From positions 682,001 through 746,000 of the forward strand of contig BEDY01000001.1 of the NCBI GenBank assembly GCA_002335605.1: a stretch of 64,000 bases of DNA. Reading direction: 5' to 3'. This stretch comes from Prillingera fragicola (Eukaryota > Basidiomycota > Tremellomycetes > Trichosporonales > Trichosporonaceae). Of this stretch, positions 34,788-45,093 are shown piece after piece. Under the pieces are notes generated by a model. It had not been told where the DNA came from. It ran no database searches and worked only from the letters and a program-made list of their open reading frames with translations. The translations under genes were made by a program, and so were the position numbers. Every line of letters starts with the position of its first letter. Within the stretch, counting starts at the first letter, position 1.

Positions 34788-35311
34788 TGTGCTTATGCTA
34801 CGCTGCCAGTGTGTCCCAGCTCCCGGCGGCGGCGGCGGCGGTTGGTCAAGGAGGTACAGGAAAGTGAGAGCGGTGGGATGGATGGTGTGATGATGCCAGG
34901 TTTCCGAATGTGCTTCACCCGGTCCATCCAAGCTGCCGGGTGTGGTTTGGGTGGTGCCTGGGAGAGCGCAGCAGTCCCGGTCCGTGAGGTCAAGCGGAGC
35001 CTCGGCGCCTGAAAATCACACTCCTCTGTACACACCCGGCGGCCCGGAGGCGGCGCCTGTTGCCTCCTGGTCGAGTCGGGAACCTCCTTCTCCTGCCATG
35101 CTTGCTTTGACCCAGGTCCACTGCTGCAGCAGCAGCAACGCACTACTTCTCTTCAACTATTTCCCATTGCTCAACCCGTGCTGATCAACCCGGAACCCCG
35201 TTTCTTGCATCTCTACACCCGGCCCATTTCCACAACTACAAAGATCTCGTTGAATTCTCAAAAGTTGGATGACCCTGCCCCCGTGTCATCCATCAATAAT
35301 CCTTACAAACC
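34788..35311. promoter_or_regulatory. Divergent intergenic CCZ1/PGM-like
   Basis: A 524-bp space between start codons. It contains GGC and CAG triplet runs (about 34824-34840 and 35125-35140). No clear core promoter was found. Confidence 0.35.
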
Positions 35312-36633
35312 ATGGCCCTGCCCATCAACATCCCAGGCTCGGCCCACCACTCGCACCATTCGACAGCCCCGTCGTCCCCCTTGCTCACCCCCACCGACGA
35401 CTTGCCATGCAATATCCTCGCAAAGCGCATCTACCTCGTGCGGCACGCTCAAGCTGAACACAAGTGAGGTCTCCACGTCCGGCGGCATTAGTGTGGGGCA
35501 AAGGCGCGGGTAGACAATTCATACGATGCTACCCCGCCCCCACTCGCCGCTGCGGTATCCCCGCAGCTCACTGCTGACCACCTCAGTGTCTTTAGCGACT
35601 GGATGAGTGAGTGCATGCTTACTTGCTTTGGAAGCATAGGGAAGAAAGACTGACGAAAACAAAAGTTTTGGACCCCGCCCTCACCAAAGTCGGCCGTAAA
35701 CAGTCCCACAAGCTGCACCAGCACACAAGAGACATCCAGCGGCGTGCGCAGCTGCTTGTCACTTCACCAGTACGTATCCTGTGGGCATGCGATGCGCCCC
35801 CGGCTCCACTGTTTGGCACCCTAGTGCTCAACCGGGGCACGGTGTGTGCTGGCCAGCGGTTATGGCCCGGTTACACCGAGATTGTGCCGCGAAAACGCAA
35901 TTCCGTGGAACACGGCTGACCACCCCTCAGCTCCGCCGTACGATGGAGACAGCATTGATAGGCTTTCCCGACCTCAAGACGCGTCTGGAAGCAGAGGGCA
36001 AGCCGGTCGTCTTGTTGGATATCGCCCAGGAAGTCGGAGAGTGAGTCGCCCACGCGGGGTGGCCTAAGCGCCGGCCACGACGATTCCCATTACTGACGCC
36101 CCAGTGTTCCATGCGACACGCCATTGAGTCCAGTCGAGTACCTCGCGTCCTCGAACGACGGCATGTTCCAGGAGGCTGGGCTCGACTTTTCGGGCTTGTC
36201 GCCTGAATACGCGTCAAAGCAGGGCATCTACCACCCGGACCGCGTCGAGGAGCGTGCAAAGCTCGTCAGGCATTGGTTGAGGAATCGCCCCGAGCAGGAG
36301 ATTGTCTGTGAGTGTCTAGCGCGGCGAGTGACTTGCTGTGGTATGCGCAGACGGCCGCTAATCATTACAGTGGTTGCACATGGAGACATCCTGCGCTACA
36401 TGGTCGACGGCCACCATTCCACAAGAGTGAGTACATTTTTTGGAGTAGGAGCACAATGGCCACCACGCCTGCATTCTTTCAGCCCTAGCGTGTACACCTG
36501 CTAACTACTACAGCATTGGAATAACGCGACTGTTGGCGAGTTTGGCTTTGCCTCATCCTCAGACGCGGACGCGCTCCTCGTCCAGCGCGGCGAGCTGTGG
36601 CCGGAACCTGGCGCGCCGCCCCCTTCCTACTGA
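35312..36633 (+). CDS. Phosphoglycerate mutase-like phosphatase (histidine phosphatase)
   Basis: Exons: 35312-35463, 35587-35606, 35666-35769, 35931-36040, 36105-36307, 36371-36426, 36514-36633, giving 254 aa. The catalytic histidine lies in YLVRHAQAEHNVFSDW, completed across a 20-nt exon. RRTMETALIGF follows, and the second catalytic histidine is in VLVAHGDILRYMV. Fungal members with this layout are cofactor-independent-of-glycolysis phosphatases of unknown substrate. The tail ends PGAPPPSY. All six introns are GT-AG. Confidence 0.87.
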
Positions 36634-37684
36634 GTCCTTGTATCGACGGCAGGCTGCGTACGGCAGATTGGGTTGCAAAAGGTTGTATTGGGGTGAGATT
36701 TCCCAAATTGTGTGTCAGAGTAGACAGAGGCAAACGTTGTGCATATAGACAAAGTACAGGATAGTAGTCATTGCATGGTCTCCATTGCATGTATCCCTTC
36801 ATGGGCCCGACCTCGCTGCACAACCAAAGAGGAGCTTGCATGTGGCATTGAACGGATAACACTCATCAACAAACCAAACCTACACGTACACGGGTAACTG
36901 ATCGCCATGAAAGGGATCGACAGGGCACATGCGTTATGGGGCGGGACCGAAAAAAGGCGGCAATCGCGTGGTGCGCGTGGCCAACGGCGTTCCGAACAGC
37001 ACAAAGCCAATCCGCCATGGGTTGCAAAGCGCGTTGTGCTCGAAGCAGCTACCAATACGCCAGGCTCGATAGAGGTCGTTCGGCCGACGCGACTTTGGCG
37101 CACGACTACGCTGCACCTCCTGGCGTGAGTCACGCTCGCCATCGCCATGGCGACATGTCCTGACATCCTGCGGATTCGGAGCCGCCGTCGTGCCACGTTT
37201 TACGGAGCCGGGCCGAAACCACCGCACTCGCAAACTCCAGCGGAACTGACATGCATGGATCTGGGCCGGTAAGGCGTTGAGATTTCCCACGGGCCACGGG
37301 CCACGGTTCACTAAGTGAGACGCGGTAGTGCCTGCTCGGCCTGCTCACGCCTCCTCGCTTGGGTGGGTGGGTGGGTTGCAGGAAATGCCGCACTGTACTC
37401 GAGTGCTGAAATTGGCCTCGCTGCCTGCCCGTCGTGCGCTATTCTCGTCTCTGGGCAGAGATCTCGAGCTGCCGCACGCGCTGCCTCGCTTGCATGCAGC
37501 CCTGATCGGTTTGAGAGCCTGGGGTACAGCTGGGGGTGGCGGTATGTAGGCACCACAGTGCGGGTTGTGTCTCAAATGACGTCGTATGTCGATCCTCATT
37601 GCGCGTCACCACCTCCACACGGCCAACATTCTTGTCACCGTTGGCTTGCAATTGCTTGCAACGTGTGATCGAGCAGTGTGTGGA

Positions 37685-37705
37685 CCAGTGGCCAGTGGCC
37701 AGTGG
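37685..37705. repeat. CCAGTGG x3 tandem repeat
   Basis: Three exact 7-nt copies, followed by a partial fourth (CCA). Confidence 0.85.
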
Positions 37706-38047
37706 CCACGTTAGACGACCTTTGATGGCTTTTGAGCACGTTTGTCACGCGCTCAGGTGGGAGAGGAGCTGGAGAGTGCAATTAAGGCTCGACAGGGAGG
37801 GTGTCTACGTCACATTGGATGAGACACTATCGAGCGCCCACAGTGGCCCACAGTGTGCACTTGGGTTTAGACTCGATGGGGCCTTGGGTCGCATGCCGCG
37901 TCGATGGAGGAGAGCCAGAGCTGCGCAGGAGGCAGACTGCACAGCACGGTAGTATGGGTGATTGGAATTAGTCTTGCTCGCGCCATGCCCCAGAACTCTT
38001 GCTCACCGACTGCACATGTAGCTGCAGCTCGCAACCTCAGCGACATG

Positions 38048-38055
38048 TATATATA
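38048..38055 (+). promoter_or_regulatory. TATA box of DDR48-like gene
   Basis: TATATATA lies 80-87 bases before the ATG at 38135, in a place suitable for a core promoter. TATA promoters in fungi are enriched at stress-induced genes, which fits the protein type. Confidence 0.6.
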
Positions 38056-38134
38056 GCTGCCATGTATGTCCATCCTTCTGCCAACCTCTTCACTAAGCCC
38101 TCACCACCACCCAAGCAACACAAACACATTCACA

Positions 38135-39075
38135 ATGTCCGGAGTGAGTACCTTGCCCTTACCATCCACGCCTTTGTCACCACGTCGCCTCCTCTTACCT
38201 GTGCCAGCTTCTCGACCAGATTGGCAAGGTTGCGAGCGAGGTTAGTGACGTCATCAACCACGTTCGCAGCGAGCACATCGTCGCAAGACGTGCCAAGGCC
38301 ATCAAGCCCCTCGGCCTCACCACCTTCCTGACCACCGCTGACGCTCCAGTTTGGCTCCAACAACAACAACGACAACGACTCGTACGGCCGCAACCAGCAG
38401 TCTAGCGGCTTTGGTGGCAACAACAACGACAACGACGACTCGTCGTTTGGCGGCAACCAGCAGTCCCGCAGCGGCGCCGGCGGCTTTGGCTCTTCTGACG
38501 ACTCGTACGGCTCGTCTGGCAACCAGCAGTCTCGCAGCGGCAACCAGCAGTCGTCGGGCTTTGGCAGCAACGACGACTCGTCGTTTGGCGGCGGCAACTC
38601 GCGCCAGCAGTCTGGTGACTCGTTTGGCTCCAACGACAACGACGACAACAACTCGTTTGGCCGCCAGCAGGGCCAGAGCGGCCGTACCCAGGACACCCGC
38701 GGTGGGTTTGGCTCCAACGACAACGACAACGACGACTCGTACGGCTCCTCGGGCCGCGGCGGCCAGCAGCAGCAGCAGCGTGGCGGTGCCGGCGGGCTCG
38801 GCCGCGACAACGACGACGACTCGTACGGCTCGTCCAACCAGCAGTCTGGCCGTGGCGGCGCTGGCGGCTTTGGCTCGAACGACGACAACGACTCGTTCGG
38901 CTCGGGTAACCAGCAGTCCGGCCTCGGCGGCCAGCAGCAGCGCGGCCAGGGCGGTTTCGGCTCGACCGACGACAACGACTCGTACGGCTCGGGTAACCAG
39001 CAGTCGGGTGGCTTTGGCGGCCAGCAGCAGCAGCGCGGCCAGGGTGGCTTCAATGACTCGTCGGACAACTACTAA
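38135..39075 (+). CDS. DDR48-like low-complexity stress protein
   Basis: Exons: 38135-38143, 38208-38240, 38350-39075, giving 255 aa. The N-terminus is MSGLLDQIGKVASE. The rest is repeats built from G, S, N, Q, D and Y (units such as GFGSNDD, DDSYGSSG, NQQSSGF, GGQQQQRG), ending DSSDNY. Yeast Ddr48, a DNA-damage and osmotic-stress protein, has a similar SYGSNNDD composition, so I call this DDR48-like; homology is by composition, not alignment. The join at 38241-38349 is supported by a CTGAC branch point and by the switch into the repeat frame. The protein should be disordered and may phase-separate. It has an upstream TATA box. Confidence 0.75.
38350..39062 (+). repeat. Degenerate coding repeats of DDR48-like gene
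   Basis: About 700 bp of imperfect repeats rich in AACGAC, TCGTACGGCTCG and AACCAGCAGTC words. The codons avoid stops in other frames, so the opposite strand is also open. Confidence 0.75.
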
Positions 39076-39950
39076 ACTACGACACTGGAAACGAACTCGG
39101 CGCGAATTGAAAATGATTGTTCGCCATACACGACCCTGTAGAAAATGTTATGAATGAAGAAGTCTATGTGTACCGAGTTGCAGTGGTGTGTGTCGTGCAG
39201 CAGGGTGGCTTAACCCGTAGTGTTTTCACGGATTGACTAGAGGTCCTCCATGCCAGTCACATCGTCTTCCTCGGCCAATCCGGCCAAAGTGAGCAGCCGT
39301 TTTTAGTATCAGTGGATTGTCTCCGTGACATCAGTTGAGATAGACCGAGATGCAGTTTCAATCAGTGAGTAACAGCGAGTGTCTTCCGTCTTCCCCTCAG
39401 GCTCGGGGAAGACGGCGCCGAAGATGCCGTGACGAGGGTGCTTTGGGAGGGAGCTGCAGTCGCTGCTCCTTGAGAGCTTGACAGTGTAGAAGAGCCAAAG
39501 CCATCTGCAGCGCGCGCTTCCTCCCCTGTTCATTAACTGTGCCAGCCCGAGGATAGTGCCATGACAGACGATGCACGAGGTGTAAGATGTCGAGTGAGCC
39601 ACACAATGATGCATGAGCCACAACAGAATCCACTGCCATGGTCGGCCGTGGTCGGTGCAGTTGTCCGATGCCACACTCGGCGAAACTCGTACCCGGACCC
39701 ACCCGAGTGGACCTCTCCCTGCAGGCCAATCACATGCAGGTCATTTTGCCTCAGGCACCACCGCACCACTAGCTGGCACTCACCATACGCACACACTCAC
39801 CCAGGCAGGCAGGCTCACACTCTGCTGGGTGGGTGCGCTCGGTACACCCACCATCTGCTCCCGTCTCTCCACTGACACTGGCAGACGACATCCTCGAAAG
39901 CCATCCTCACCACCACTTGGACTCTCTACACCACTCACCACTCCCTCGTC
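39076..39950. other. Intergenic, 875 bp
   Basis: The region holds the DDR48-like 3' UTR and the SDH3 promoter. Small ORFs on both strands show no domain. Nothing else was seen. Confidence 0.45.
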
Positions 39951-40929
39951 ATGTTTGTCGCAGCACGTCCCTCGCTCCTCCGCGCCCTCGGCACCTGTAC
40001 GTCGCAGCTCGGCATCTCCGCCAGGGAACAACAGTGTTGCTCTGACCACGCCTCGTTTGGTCGACACTGAGAAACCCTGGCGTCCTTATTCGTCCAACCT
40101 AGAGCTAACGTTCCCAGCCCCCGCGCTCCGCATCGCGGCTATGCGTGCGCCCCTCTCGATGGCCCAGCGTCGGTGAGTATGTCTGTGAAGAGAGCGCGCT
40201 CGACGACCATGCAAAGCCCAACATCGTGGGACAGGTCGGGTGGAGCGCAGGAAGCCGGAGAGCCGGACGAGGGTCGAGCGCGCACTTTTCGCCCAGCCCA
40301 CACACACAGCTGACACCCGCGCGCAGCTCGGTCCAGACCTCGTCGATGACTGAGCTGGAGGAACTCAAGCTGCTCCAGCAGCAGCGTCTCAACCGCCCCA
40401 ACTCGCCCCACCTCCAGATTTACCAGCCCCAGCTCACCTGGTACGCCTCCGGTTTCAACCGTCTCACCGGTGTCGCCCTTGCCGGTGTCCTCTACGCCGC
40501 CCCCCTCGTCTACCTCCTCCACCCCATCTACCCCGTTATTGACTCGGCTCACCTCATTGCCGCCGTGGCCGACCTCCCCTCTTGGCTCAAGACTACCGGC
40601 AAGCTCGCTATTGCCCTCCCCCTGACTTTCCACACTTTCAACGGTGTTCGTCACCTGGGATGGGACCTGTCCATGGGTGAGTGCATTGAGAGGGCAGAGC
40701 GGCGTGTGAAAGAGTGGCCGCAGAGTGTGTCACCTTGTGCCAGCTTGTGCCGCGCAAACGTTGGCACATTGAGAGCTCGAACCAGCCGTTCTGCTGCTTC
40801 AGCTCTGTCGTTGTCCTTTCGAATCCCACTAACAGCCCAGGTCTCTCGATGAAGAGCGTCTACACTTCCGGCTACCTTGTCATTGCCGCCACGGTCCTCT
40901 CGTCCATCTACCTCGCCTTTGCTTTGTAA
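39951..40929 (+). CDS. SDH3: Succinate dehydrogenase cytochrome b560 subunit
   Basis: Membrane anchor of complex II. Exons: 39951-39996, 40118-40172, 40327-40676, 40841-40929, giving 179 aa. An N-terminal mitochondrial presequence (MFVAARPSLLRALG, MAQRRSVQTSS) precedes LNRPNSPHLQIYQPQLTW, the ubiquinone-site motif. Three transmembrane helices follow. The heme ligand histidine is in FHTFNGVRHLGWD, next to MGLSMKSVYTSGY. Introns 2 and 3 (154 and 164 nt) are long for this window. Confidence 0.93.
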
Positions 40930-41265
40930 AATGGCTGGACCCTCAGCCCAATTGTAACAGCAGTAAGACGACATATGCAGCATTGCAGTGGTGCGGTGTG
41001 TCTGTCGTGGAGAGCGCTTGTGTGGGGGTTATCATGTGACCGTAAGGAGGATCACAGCTCGAGGAAGAGATAAGTGGTGGTGCGGGTGTCGAGGAGTAAC
41101 TGAACCTGCCTGCATAACCAGTCGCGAGCAGCCAGGATGTGATATCATCGTCTCAGCTGATAGTGAATGACAGAGCAGCAGCACAGAAGCGTCAGTAGGC
41201 GACAACGCTGCGTCGTCCTTGTCCAGCTTGGCCTCTTGACCCATGCAATGCAACCATGCTCCCAA
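40930..41265. other. Intergenic, convergent
   Basis: These 336 bases lie between two 3' ends. Nothing was recognised. Confidence 0.45.
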
Positions 41266-42142
41266 CTACCTAAACCACGCATTAACCCCTACCCCGACCT
41301 CCTCACCCTCAGCCGAATGCCACCACCCCTGGGGGATGAGCACACTATCCCCCGCCTCGAGGCGCGCCTCACAAGCCCCCTCCAAAGCAGCGACCTCTCC
41401 CAGCGCCTTCCTCCACCCCTCAACCTCCTGCCCTCCAAGCCCGTCCGTCACGCGGCTCTCCCCCGCAAACGCAGAAACGGGCACGGGCAGCGTCGAGGTA
41501 TTCCGAAACACCCCGCTGCTAGGTTTCAACAGCGCGGCAGCACCCGGCGGCGCGACGTGAAACACCTTGCTCCCCACGACCTGCGTGTAGATGCCTATAT
41601 TGTGGTCTTTATGGAACGGCGTGAACGACCCCCCCGGGCCGATCCAGAGTGTACGCCTGTAGACGTCGCCGGCGGGGCCGGCGGTGTAGTGCGGCAAAGT
41701 GGGGGCGGCAGCGACGAGGCGCGGGTGGCTGTGTGCGTCGAGGAGGTCGGCTTGGGCTAGGTAGCCTACGGGGAGGGATTCGGGGGACGAGCTGGGGATG
41801 CTGGAGAGCACAAAGGCGTCGAGAAACAGGCCTGGGGAGTGGTGGTCAACGGTGCTTTGTTAGTTGGGAGACGCCAGACGCACCGAATGTGAGAGTGACG
41901 CGCTTCCACCCTGCGTCGAGGTATCCCCGGCCGCGCGTGCCGAGCTCGACGTCGACGGGCGTGTCGACGCCGATTTGATCACGGAGCGCGCCGAGACCCG
42001 CGCCCGACCAGTCGTTGAACGCCGGCCACGAGGCCGCTATGCCCTTCAGCACGAGCGGGGTGGGGTTGGGACCGGCTAGGTGGGTCTTGAGCGCGGCTGG
42101 CGAGAGTGTCTTGCGCACCGCCGCCGTGAATGGTATGCTCAT
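41266..42142 (-). CDS. JmjC/cupin_8 domain oxygenase
   Basis: Exons: 42142-41884 and 41831-41266, giving 274 aa. Typical cupin_8 (KDM8/JMJD5-like) order: PLVLKGIAASWPAFNDWSG, then DVELGTRGRGY, VGYLAQADLLDAH, LWIGPGGSFTPFHKDHN, where the H and D are the iron ligands, then GSKVFHVAPPG and a distal H in LIPQGWWHSAE. Fe(II)/2-oxoglutarate dependence is inferred. The substrate (histone, other protein or tRNA) cannot be told. It shares a 127-bp divergent promoter with AAR2. Confidence 0.88.
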
Positions 42143-42269
42143 GGTGTGGGCGGTGGTGTGGGCGATGAGAGCAGGAGGTGGAGGAAGGTCTCGGAATCAA
42201 CAAAAAGTTGGCGATCGACGTCATGAACAGTCACAACTTTACAACCGTCCAATCTCTCACTCACCCAGC
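42143..42269. promoter_or_regulatory. Compact divergent promoter JmjC/AAR2
   Basis: Only 127 bases separate the two ATGs. No TATA element is visible. The pair may be coregulated. Confidence 0.45.
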
Positions 42270-43597
42270 ATGGACGTACTCACACCCGATCAGGCGCGGG
42301 CTCTCTGGGACGCAGGCGGGTTTGCGCTGCTCACGGGCTTGCCACAGGGCTGCGAGTGTGGTATCGACGGCACGTAAGTTGCCTCTCCCACGGGGTCGCT
42401 GACAGCAGCTTTCACGCCATAAAGTCGTTCGCGGGCACCAAGTTTGTGCCTCCAGGTCTACACCTTGTCGTCTGGTCGCCTGCTTCCGACGGCGCCGAGG
42501 CAGGTCCTGGCGCATTACCTCTGCGCTCGGCGTACATTCACACTTGGGCGCAGCGCGAGCGTGTCGCCCTCGCTTACACGCCTGGGCCGGGGGAGGACGT
42601 GACTGTGCGCACGGCCGTGGACGACGCCGAGGTGCGCGGACTCGATGCGCAGCTTGCGCCCTATCCCTTTTCTGGGCTTGGGCGGTGGAAGGTCCTCACG
42701 AGCGCTGTTACGCCTGCGGTTCTCACCGCGGCGCTCGGTTCAGAAGGTCGTGTGGACGGCCTCACGCCGGTGGAGGGCGAGGAGGAGGGGGAGATGAAGG
42801 ATCTCGTTGCTGCTTCACGAAACGCTGCCAAGGGGAACGACGGCACGGTCGCTCTCGCCGACTCGCAGGCGCGGACAATCAAGTTTCCACGCTTCGACTT
42901 GCGCCGGAGCTGGGCTGACGGCGCGACTGGCGCCGCGGTCACAAAGTGGTCAAAGGACAAGAGCGTCTTGTGGGCCAAGGTCACCAAGGAGGCTGGTGGT
43001 GAGTGTTTCTTTACTGGGTGTAGCTGACAAGCAGGCGCCATGGCGCTCCTTGGCCATCTCCAGCTCGCCTTCCTGCTGGTCTCGCAAGTGTGGAGCTTTG
43101 GATCGCTCTCCCCTTATAAACGAATGCTCGCTCTGTTCTGCCAGGCAACCGACGCACTCGTTCGGCCAGAATCGCACGGATACACGGCTGCAGAAGCAAC
43201 AATCGCTCGTGATACGACTCTAGCGCTCGTACACACCCTCGCAGCCCAGCTGGACGCTCTGCCCGAAACGGCCTTCGAGGCCGAACTGCCCGACATGGAC
43301 GTCTTTTATCTCGGCGAACTTGACGCCCTCCGCCGCTCGCTCGGTAGCGCACTAGGTGAGCGAGCGTGGTGGGGCAGGGCTTCCGAGGTGCGCTCGGCGT
43401 GGAGTGGGCTTGAGGCTGCAGCGAAGCGTCGCGGTTGGGACATGGCGCCGCTGCCTATGGGAGACGAAGATTCAGAAGACGAAGATAAGGATGGCGAGTT
43501 CGCACCCGTCGTGGTGGAAGTTCCTGAAGGTGCAGAGGGAGAGAATGCTGAGGAAGAGGAGGAAGATGACGAGGACAAGCCCATCGTCATTGGGTAA
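42270..43597 (+). CDS. AAR2: U5 snRNP assembly factor AAR2
   Basis: Exons: 42270-42373, 42409-42998, 43035-43597, giving 418 aa. Aar2 holds Prp8 during U5 snRNP maturation. Motifs in order: GGFALLTGLPQGCECGIDGT, SFAGTKFVPPGLHLVVWSP, LDAQLAPYP, IKFPRFDLRRSW, the helical second domain LLGHLQLAFLLVSQVWSF, and FCQATDAL. The tail is acidic (EGENAEEEEEDDEDKPIVIG). Convergent with the next gene at 58 bp. Confidence 0.93.
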
Positions 43598-43655
43598 TGC
43601 TGTATATTACTGTACATAGGTCTATCATCTAGATGAGTCTGCACTGCACAAGGCA

Positions 43656-44832
43656 TTAGATGAGCCACGGGACAGCTGCGGTGCGCTCAGGCGGATACGA
43701 AGCAAACGTCTTGCGGTACCACGCATGCCCACGAATAGCGCGAGGCAGCATGCTTGTAAACTCGGCCAGGACAAACGCCCACGGTGCAGCGAGCATGCGT
43801 GATGGCCAGACAGCCTCGAGGAAGGGCAAACCGAGCGTCGCAGCTGAAGGTACCGTCACGAGAACGTATGGCGCTGCGGCAATAGCAAAGCCAATCCATT
43901 CCAGCCTACCATTAGCCAAAGCCCAAGGGACAGACGTACCATTCGCAGAGATAGTTGGGGAACGAGACGAGACAGAATAGCCCACCGCGAGGAACGCGAT
44001 ACCGTCCGCCCGGTCCGCCTTTGTCCTTCTCATCGGTGCTGGGTGAGGAGACAAATGCTTCCCCTGGAGGACGGCGGAGATCGTGCAATATCTCATCATG
44101 GTAAACTGGGTCATTAGCTATACTGTGTCACACAGTAGGTGGACGACGTACTATTGCCTGCAAAGCCAACGGCCCACATGGCGATGCCGAGATAGAATGT
44201 CCACCCTGCTGGGGGAGGGTAGGTTACGAGCGCGTTGGCGAGTAGAGTAGCGTTGCTGAGTTATTAGCTCTACTGTTCAATCTGTCATTAACATTACTGA
44301 CAGAAGATTGAATGCTAAACCGGCAGCCACTACAACAGCGTGGAGTGGAGCACGCTTTGGCGCGAGCAGTAGTGGGCTTGCAAAAGCGCGGTGAGCGTAG
44401 TGAGTGAGATACAGCCCTGCGAGTGACCGAGACCGCGGTGCCAGGCTAGCTGCAACGCCTGCCCATGTCGTTGCTGGCGTGAGGGTCGCCAAGGTCGTGA
44501 GGAAGGTTACTGGCTGCCAGTGTCAGCTTTGCTGTGCCTCAGCTCAGTGGAAGAAGGTCAGAGTAGTCAGATACGGCGGCGACACAAGCATAGGTTGCCA
44601 ATCTCCTGGTTCTGGTTCTTACAGCCTAGCCGGCCGCACTCACCGCAACAGCCTCCATGACGAACCACGCCGCATTGCCAGGAAAGTTGAGCACGCTTTT
44701 GGCGAGTGCAAAGCGGCCAAACGGCGCGTCAAGTACGAGGAGCGTGATAGGCGCATGAATGGGAAAGACGTGGAAGAGGGCGAGAAGCCGATAAAAGTTC
44801 TCCGAGGCTGGGTAGCCTGCTACTTCGGTCAT
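43656..44832 (-). CDS. Steroid 5-alpha-reductase family protein
   Basis: Exons: 44832-44644, 44513-44302, 44255-44152, 44105-43940, 43905-43656, giving 306 aa. The C-terminal reductase domain is clear: GLYLTHYAHRAFASPLLL, GFAGNIYHDEILHDLRRPP, YRVPRGGLFCLVSFPNY, WLEWIGFAIA, and RAIRGHAWYRKTFASYPP near the end. Several transmembrane helices are present. The relatives are NADPH-dependent ER enzymes (SRD5A/DET2) acting on steroids or sphingolipid-like enals. The substrate is unknown in this yeast. All introns fit GT-AG; intron 2 has a GTCAGT donor. Confidence 0.9.
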
Positions 44833-45093
44833 TGCTGAGGAATAAGTGTGGACAGTACGATGGCAATGTCCAAAGTGGAGGTCAACAATGGGGCGATCGT
44901 TCAGTGGTACTTGGCAAACGACGTCATCTTGTGCGCTGCAACTCGACCGCCCATGAAACAACATGCATAGACATGGCCTGTGGTACTAATACACCTTGTT
45001 TACTTCCTATGCTGCCTATGCTCTGAGTTCTTATCCTTCTCCTTCTCACGAAATACTCTCTCTCTACTTCTTCCTCCCACTCGTTACTATGTC

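Larger units (their letters stand above)
36634..38134. other. Intergenic, 1.5 kb, upstream of DDR48-like gene
   Basis: No credible ORF on either strand. It contains a triple CCAGTGG repeat (37685-37705) and other GTGGCC-rich stretches, and ends with a TATA box at 38048. The size suits a strongly regulated stress promoter; this is inference. Confidence 0.5.

Noticed and set aside
38130..39068. 312-codon ORF on the minus strand over the DDR48-like gene
   Set aside because: It is a shadow of the repeats: Pro/Leu/Trp-rich, no splice sites or domain, and the plus frame has a TATA box, introns and a natural stop. Mentioned only as an oddity.
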